Source of the DNA: CAZADS01 sp964483985
Lineage (GTDB): Bacteria > Pseudomonadota > Alphaproteobacteria > Thalassobaculales > Thalassobaculaceae
Length of the DNA: 11,433 nucleotides
Direction: 5' to 3'
Assembly: GCA_964483985.1 (NCBI GenBank)
Contig: CAZADS010000108.1
Coordinates: forward strand, 1-11,433
Below are positions 7,141 to 11,433 of the stretch, piece by piece (position 1 is the first letter of the stretch; every line of letters begins with the position of its first letter). The position numbers were made by a program, and so were the translations under genes. The notes beneath the pieces were generated by a model. That model searched no databases, was not told the origin of the DNA, and saw nothing but the letters and a program-made list of their open reading frames with translations.

Positions 7141-7953
7141 TTATCTCCCAATAAAATTAGCGGCCCTTTTCTCCAAAAAGGCTGTTCGACCTTCTTTATA
7201 ATCTGCACTTGTGCGACATTGAATCACCGTCTCTTCATGAGCCGACAAGTTCCACTCTTTCTCAGGTTTGGCTAATTCAATTAATGATTCTTTGACTGCC
7301 TTTATTGATAAGGGAGCGTTTTTAACTATTGGCCGAACTAAATCTTCTAGAGCTTCATCCAAATTTAGTTCTTCAACCACCCTATTTACCAACCCCATCT
7401 CCCGCGCTTCTGTAGCATTAAATTGCCGTGCGGTATAGAAAATTTCTGCGGTAAATGATGGTCCCACCAAACGCTCAAGTTCTCTAATACCCTTGAATTT
7501 ATATCCTATTCCTAGTTTAGCGGCCGGAACACCAAAAGTAGACTTGCTCGAGCAAATTCGAATGTCGCATCCGATTGCCATAGCCAGTCCGCCGCCAATG
7601 CAATACCCATTTACACGTGCTATTGTGGGCTTTGCAATCGCATTCAAAGCATTGTGAAAGCTGGCTACAGATTTATCATAGGAAGCAATGGCTTCGACCG
7701 ACGAGCGTTCGCGCTCAAACTTTGAGATATCGGCGCCGGCTACAAAAGCACGATCGCCAGAACCAGTTAACACGATAGCTCGCACTTTCGGATCTCCGCC
7801 ATATTTATCAAGCAATTCCGCCGATCTATCCCACATATACTGGGACATCGCGTTCAAACGAGACGGATTGTTGAAAATAATCCATGCAACGCTATTCTTG
7901 ATCTCGCTTAAAAGCCTATTCTCTTCTTCCACGATGGTTTCCTGCATTGCCAT
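7141..7953 (-). CDS. Enoyl-CoA hydratase/isomerase (crotonase) family protein lacking the canonical glutamates
   Basis: This 270-residue protein has the full crotonase fold length. The oxyanion-hole elements are present: AFVAGADISKF (69-79) and NGYCIGGGLAMAIGCD (115-130). The two glutamates of rat mitochondrial enoyl-CoA hydratase (E144 and E164) align with A124 in GGGLAMA and A144 in FGVPAAKLGIGY. A CoA thioester should bind, but textbook water addition is unlikely, so the true reaction (isomerase, hydrolase, decarboxylase or other) is open. The PAAKLGIGY form occurs in a recognisable subgroup usually labelled simply enoyl-CoA hydratase. The ATG at 7953 has AGGAGA about 7-8 bases upstream (plus strand 7961-7966), better placed than the ATG two codons in. 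It follows the CoA-transferase gene by 27 bases, so one transcript and a shared CoA-ester pathway are likely. Confidence 0.9.
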   Translation of the reverse strand: MAMQETIVEEENRLLSEIKNSVAWIIFNNPSRLNAMSQYMWDRSAELLDKYGGDPKVRAIVLTGSGDRAFVAGADISKFERERSSVEAIASYDKSVASFHNALNAIAKPTIARVNGYCIGGGLAMAIGCDIRICSSKSTFGVPAAKLGIGYKFKGIRELERLVGPSFTAEIFYTARQFNATEAREMGLVNRVVEELNLDEALEDLVRPIVKNAPLSIKAVKESLIELAKPEKEWNLSAHEETVIQCRTSADYKEGRTAFLEKRAANFIGR

Positions 7954-7980
7954 TTTAGCTTCTCCTGATTTTTATATAAT

Positions 7981-9174
7981 TTAAATTACTTTTTCATTTT
8001 TTAACTGATTTATTTGATCCTTAGTCATCCCAATTTCCATCAATATTTCGACCGTGTGTTCACCGTATTCTGGTGGTGGTGTTACCAAATTGCTCGGAGT
8101 TCGGGAAAGACCGATGGGCTGTCCAACCAAGGTCAAATCTCCGCGGGCATGACCTGTTACTTTTTTAGCCATGCCGATAAATTTAACTTGGGGATCTTCA
8201 AAAGCCTCATCAATACTGTAAATCGGGCCGCTTGGAACACCATTGTCATTCAACAATTTCACCCAATAAGCAGTAGATCTGGTTTTGGTCAAAATTTCAA
8301 TCTCTTCATTCAATGCATCACGGTTCTTAGATCTGCTTTCGGGATCCGAATAATTCGGATGGTCTTTTAAATCTTCTCTTTCTACTAACTTGCAAAATCG
8401 GTTCCAAATAACCTGTCCTGCAACACCCAAATTGATGTACCCGTCTTGAGTTTTAAATACACCTGTTGGGATACTGGTAGGGTGATTGTTACCTGCTTGT
8501 TTCGGCACCTCCGCGTCGACCAACCAACGGGCCGCTTGAAAATCCAACATAAATAACTGGGCTTGAAGCAACGACGTATCCACCCACTGGCCTTCGCCTG
8601 ACACCTCTCGCTCTAAAAGAGCAATCATTATTCCTTGAGACGCTAACAAGCCAGCCGACAGGTCTGCAACAGGTATACCCGCCCGAACAGGGCCCTGATT
8701 CGGCAAGCCCGTAATCGACATGATTCCGCCCATGCCCTGTGCAATCTGATCGAAACCCGGTCGCTTCGCATAAGGGCCCTCCTGACCGAAGCCAGAAATA
8801 CTTGCATAAATTATTCTCGGATTGCTTTGTTTAAGTGTTTCATAATCAATCCCAAGACGTTTTTTTACGTCGGGCCGGTAATTTTCCACGACTATATCAG
8901 CAGTTTCCACCAATTTAAAAAAGATCGCAATTCCGCGCTTATCTTTTAAGTTCAAAGTCATCGCTCGTTTATTACGATGGAGATTTAGGAAATCTGGACC
9001 GTGGCGAGCGCCGCCAAGAGCATTACCACTTTCCATTTCCTCGGGAAGTTCTATCTTTATTACATTAGCTCCCCAATCAGCTAATTGGCGTACGCAAGTA
9101 GGCCCAGCGCGCACTCTTGTTAAATCAAGAACTGTAAACCGTTTAAGAGCATCGGAGGCCGATTTTGCACTCAT
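7981..9174 (-). CDS. CaiB/BaiF family CoA-transferase (class III)
   Basis: This 397-residue protein has the normal length for the family. It carries the N-terminal DLTRVRAGPTCVRQLADWGA block, RNKRAMTLNL, the VENYRPDV segment, ASISGFGQEGPY, GFDQIAQGMGGIMSITG and RAGIPVADLSAG. The aspartate of VAD (residue 171 in this numbering) matches the catalytic aspartate that forms the acyl anhydride in formyl-CoA transferase and CaiB. The C-terminal GVPSGPIYSIDEAFEDPQV and PPPEYGEHT blocks are intact. It moves CoA from one acyl-CoA to another carboxylic acid; the acids cannot be named from sequence. The ATG at 9174 is preferred over an upstream TTG at 9198 because GAGGAT lies about 7 bases before it (plus strand 9181-9186). 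It is the first gene of a two-gene leftward unit with the crotonase, and diverges from ccmA. Confidence 0.93.
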   Translation of the reverse strand: MSAKSASDALKRFTVLDLTRVRAGPTCVRQLADWGANVIKIELPEEMESGNALGGARHGPDFLNLHRNKRAMTLNLKDKRGIAIFFKLVETADIVVENYRPDVKKRLGIDYETLKQSNPRIIYASISGFGQEGPYAKRPGFDQIAQGMGGIMSITGLPNQGPVRAGIPVADLSAGLLASQGIMIALLEREVSGEGQWVDTSLLQAQLFMLDFQAARWLVDAEVPKQAGNNHPTSIPTGVFKTQDGYINLGVAGQVIWNRFCKLVEREDLKDHPNYSDPESRSKNRDALNEEIEILTKTRSTAYWVKLLNDNGVPSGPIYSIDEAFEDPQVKFIGMAKKVTGHARGDLTLVGQPIGLSRTPSNLVTPPPEYGEHTVEILMEIGMTKDQINQLKNEKVI

Positions 9175-9214
9175 TTTAGAATCCTCATTTAAAGCCAAAT
9201 TTTATAATCACCAC

Positions 9215-9232
9215 GCAGGTTATGATACCTGC
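9215..9232. promoter_or_regulatory. Inverted repeat in the divergent CoA-transferase/ccmA gap
   Basis: GCAGGT (9215-9220), TATGAT spacer, ACCTGC (9227-9232): perfect 6-bp arms, more GC-rich than the surrounding AT-rich gap. It sits 41 bases before the CoA-transferase ATG (9174) and 19 bases before a candidate ccmA -35 box. That position suits an operator for the leftward unit or a small hairpin in its leader. No T-run follows, so it is not a terminator. Confidence 0.35.
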
Positions 9233-9250
9233 TACTCTTTTGGTAGAATT

Positions 9251-9279
9251 TTGCCAATAAATAATGCTTCAACTATTGT
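9251..9279 (+). promoter_or_regulatory. Candidate sigma70-type promoter for ccmABC
   Basis: TTGCCA (9251-9256; 5 of 6 to the -35 consensus), a 17-base spacer, and TATTGT (9274-9279; 4 of 6 to the -10 consensus). It lies 32 bases upstream of the ccmA ATG in the correct direction. Spacing is ideal, but the region is AT-rich and the start site is unproven. Confidence 0.4.
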
Positions 9280-9311
9280 AAATAATAAGTGAAATATTCT
9301 AGTAGAGTATC

Positions 9312-10004
9312 ATGTCATCGAAATCAAAACCTCTATTTACCGGCGAAACCATAACTTGCGTAAAGGGTAGCAATTTATTATTCAAGAACTTGCAATTTGC
9401 ACTGAATGCAAGCGATACACTAGTTGTTACCGGCCCCAATGGGAGCGGAAAGTCCAGCTTGCTGCGTATAATGGCCGGTCTTTCAAGACCTGCTGATGGC
9501 ATAATCAGATGGGATTCAGCCAATATTGCTAATGATACGTATGCACATTCTAGACGGTTAAATTATTTGGGTCATTCTAATGGCACTAAGTCAATGTTAT
9601 CTGCGGGGCAAGATCTAAACTTTTGGTCTAAAATTCGAGACCAACGGGGTTCTGACAAAACGAATTCTATTTTAGAATATTTTAATCTTTTCTCTAAAAG
9701 AAATTTACCAATCCAGTTTCTTTCCTCGGGACAAAAAAGACGCGTAGCATTAGCCCGCTTAGTGATTCACCCTGCTTCTCTTTGGTTGCTTGATGAACCC
9801 ACTAATGGATTAGACGCCGATGGTCTGTCAATATTTGAGTCAATGGTACTGGAATTTAGAAATACCGGGGGCATAGTTGTGATAGCTACTCACGAAACAC
9901 TCAACCTAGCAGGCTCAGTCATTAAAATAGACCTGCGTGATTATTTTATAGAACGAAAACAAAAAGCCAACACGTTAAACGAGTTCCCTTTGGATATCGA
10001 ATAA
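9312..10004 (+). CDS. ccmA: Heme exporter ATP-binding protein CcmA
   Basis: This 230-residue ATPase of the CcmABCD complex drives release of heme-loaded CcmE during cytochrome c maturation. The nucleotide-binding motifs are Walker A GPNGSGKSS (41-49), signature LSSGQKRRVALAR (137-149), Walker B LWLLDEPTNGLDA (157-169) and the switch histidine H194. The segment LNYLGHSNGTKSMLSAGQDLNFW (83-105) is characteristic of CcmA, separating it from generic ABC ATPases. The C-terminal tail after KIDLRDYF (about 20 residues) is somewhat longer than in CcmA proteins I recall. The ribosome binding site is weak (AGAG). It heads a rightward operon, with ccmB starting two bases after its stop. Confidence 0.93.
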   Translation: MSSKSKPLFTGETITCVKGSNLLFKNLQFALNASDTLVVTGPNGSGKSSLLRIMAGLSRPADGIIRWDSANIANDTYAHSRRLNYLGHSNGTKSMLSAGQDLNFWSKIRDQRGSDKTNSILEYFNLFSKRNLPIQFLSSGQKRRVALARLVIHPASLWLLDEPTNGLDADGLSIFESMVLEFRNTGGIVVIATHETLNLAGSVIKIDLRDYFIERKQKANTLNEFPLDIE

Positions 10005-10006
10005 CA

Positions 10007-10669
10007 ATGGCTTTTCTAGCGATCATTCAAAGAGATCTTCAACTCACTTTGAAACAAGGTACCGATGTAGTTACTGTGTTACTGTTTTATATAATTGTAA
10101 TTGCCCTTTTTCCACTAGGGATCAGTCCAGACCCTCAGGTTTTAAGCCAGTTGGCTGGATGCATAGTTTGGATCGGAGCATTACTCTCTGCGATGTTATC
10201 TTTTGATCGCCTTTTTCAATCGGATTACGACGATGGATGTTTGGAATTATTCATATTATCGCCGGTCGCTATGGAACTAGTCGTATTGGCGAAGTGTGTA
10301 GTTCATTGGTTAACTACTGGTTTACCTATATTGATTATTTCACCCGTGTTGGGCCTAATTCTTAATATGCACTCAGATGCGTACATAAGTTTACTATTAA
10401 GCATGATTCTGGGCACGCCAACTTTAAGCCTAATTGGTGCATTGGGCGCCTCACTTATACTAGGTGCACGGCGAGCAGGAACCTTGATTTCACTTTTAAT
10501 TTTGCCTTTAACAGTGCCTATACTGATTTTTGGAATAAATGCTGTAGAACAGGCGGCTAATGGTGGCGACAACGAATCCCATTTGATGATACTTGGTGCC
10601 TTTTTGCTCATATCCACGGCGCTCTGCCCATGGGCAACAGCAAGTGCTTTACGTCAATCCGTAGATTGA
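10007..10669 (+). CDS. ccmB: Heme exporter permease CcmB
   Basis: This 220-residue inner-membrane protein is the usual CcmB length. It begins with an amphipathic segment IIQRDLQLTLKQG, then about six hydrophobic segments near 21-39, 45-65, 90-118, 128-150, 158-178 and 193-212. The short loop RLFQSDYDDGCLELFILSP (68-86) matches the CcmB-typical L-F-x-x-D-x-x-D-G-x-L-E-x-x-x-x-S-P block. It partners CcmA, whose stop lies 2 bases upstream, and CcmC. The family is an ABC-2-like membrane subunit needed to recycle CcmE. No alternative assignment is attractive. Confidence 0.93.
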   Translation: MAFLAIIQRDLQLTLKQGTDVVTVLLFYIIVIALFPLGISPDPQVLSQLAGCIVWIGALLSAMLSFDRLFQSDYDDGCLELFILSPVAMELVVLAKCVVHWLTTGLPILIISPVLGLILNMHSDAYISLLLSMILGTPTLSLIGALGASLILGARRAGTLISLLILPLTVPILIFGINAVEQAANGGDNESHLMILGAFLLISTALCPWATASALRQSVD

Positions 10670-10683
10670 GGGAAGATTAACAA

Positions 10684-11403
10684 ATGCATAGCTTAGCAAA
10701 CCCAGCCAGATTTGTAAGGCTCACAAACAGACTTCTGCCTTGGGTTTCCTGGTCAGCTATATTCTTTTTTTCTGTTGGAATTTATTACTCCCTTATCCAA
10801 TCGCCGCCCGATTATCAACAAGGCGAAACAGTTAGAATTATGTATGTTCATGTACCATCTGCATGGATGGCTCTTTTTGTCTATACGTTTTTGGCTGTCG
10901 CAAGCGCTAGTTTTTTAATTTGGAAACACCCCCTTGCTGATATAGCAGCCCGAGCCGCTGCTCCGCTGGGCGCAACTTTTACCGCCTTGGCCTTAATAAC
11001 AGGAGCTCTTTGGGGTCAGCCAATGTGGGGAACATATTGGGTATGGGATGCTCGTTTAACCTCAGTGTTAATCTTATTTTTTCTTTACTTAGGTTATATA
11101 ACTTTGGTTAACGCTTTTGATGAACCAGAACGAGGGGCGAAAGTTGGAGCGATACTAGCGTTGATTGGTTTTATCAACGTCCCTATAATAAAATTTTCAG
11201 TTGATTGGTGGAACACCCTGCATCAACCCGCGAGCTTTACACGTTTAGACACTCCTGCAATTGATACATCTATGCTTATACCTCTTCTGTTAATGACTGC
11301 AGGATTTAAAACGTATTTTGTTACTATACTAATAATTCGGATTCGAACTAAGTTGATCGAAAGGCGAATAAGGGCGTTCCAAATTACCGCAGGAAGAGAC
11401 TAA
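10684..11403 (+). CDS. ccmC: Heme handling protein CcmC (WWD domain)
   Basis: This 239-residue inner-membrane protein has six hydrophobic segments near 21-37, 58-78, 94-110, 124-142, 154-170 and 198-218. The tryptophan-rich WWD motif GQPMWGTYWVWDARLTS lies at 111-127. The two heme-ligand histidines of the family are visible as H56 in MYVHVPSAW and H180 in NTLHQPAS. CcmC presents heme to the periplasmic chaperone CcmE. GAGGGAAG (10668-10675), which starts inside the ccmB stop region, sits 8 bases before the ATG as a strong ribosome binding site. The remaining 30 bases of the window hold no start codon for the small ccmD normally next in line. Confidence 0.96.
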   Translation: MHSLANPARFVRLTNRLLPWVSWSAIFFFSVGIYYSLIQSPPDYQQGETVRIMYVHVPSAWMALFVYTFLAVASASFLIWKHPLADIAARAAAPLGATFTALALITGALWGQPMWGTYWVWDARLTSVLILFFLYLGYITLVNAFDEPERGAKVGAILALIGFINVPIIKFSVDWWNTLHQPASFTRLDTPAIDTSMLIPLLLMTAGFKTYFVTILIIRIRTKLIERRIRAFQITAGRD

Positions 11404-11433
11404 AAGGGCTTGTAGTCAAAACCTCAATCTATT

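Overview
The window is an AT-rich, densely coded stretch from a Gram-negative bacterium. A complete ccmA-ccmB-ccmC cluster (system I cytochrome c maturation), vitamin B12 genes and CoA-transferase/crotonase genes together fit an alphaproteobacterium, possibly a streamlined marine one. That placement is inference from gene content and base composition; there is no rRNA or other marker gene here.

Left end (1-1258, minus strand): two corrin-ring genes, cbiD (C1 methylation of the cobalt-precorrin-5B step) and the start of cobK/cbiJ (precorrin-6A reductase). They overlap by 11 bases and read out of the window. Next to them (1412-2375, minus strand) lies a decayed CaiB/BaiF-type CoA-transferase gene. 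It has an early stop, a roughly 60-codon internal deletion, a second stop beside another deletion and a one-base frameshift in a homopolymer. Its pieces can still be read in order from start to C-terminus.

Centre (2526-7013, plus strand): a tight four-gene operon encoding an ABC ATPase, a six-helix ABC-2 permease, a GldG-like membrane-anchored auxiliary protein with a C-terminal coiled coil, and a membrane-anchored DUF4340 protein. The first three resemble the GldA/GldF/GldG set known from Bacteroidetes gliding. Such modules also occur in non-gliding bacteria, where the substrate is not known to me. This is the most functionally open part of the window.

Right-centre (7141-9174, minus strand): an intact CaiB/BaiF CoA-transferase followed by a crotonase-fold protein, probably co-transcribed. 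The transferase would load an organic acid onto CoA and the crotonase-fold enzyme would act on the resulting thioester. Both glutamates of canonical enoyl-CoA hydratase are alanine in the crotonase, so simple hydratase chemistry is doubtful.

Right end (9312-11403, plus strand): ccmA, ccmB and ccmC, the ABC transporter-like complex and heme-handling protein that load heme onto CcmE for periplasmic c-type cytochrome assembly. The window ends 30 bases after ccmC, before any ccmD or ccmE. The divergent gap between the CoA-transferase and ccmA carries a plausible sigma70-type promoter and a 6-bp-arm inverted repeat. I saw no tRNA, rRNA, CRISPR array, insertion sequence or convincing rho-independent terminator.
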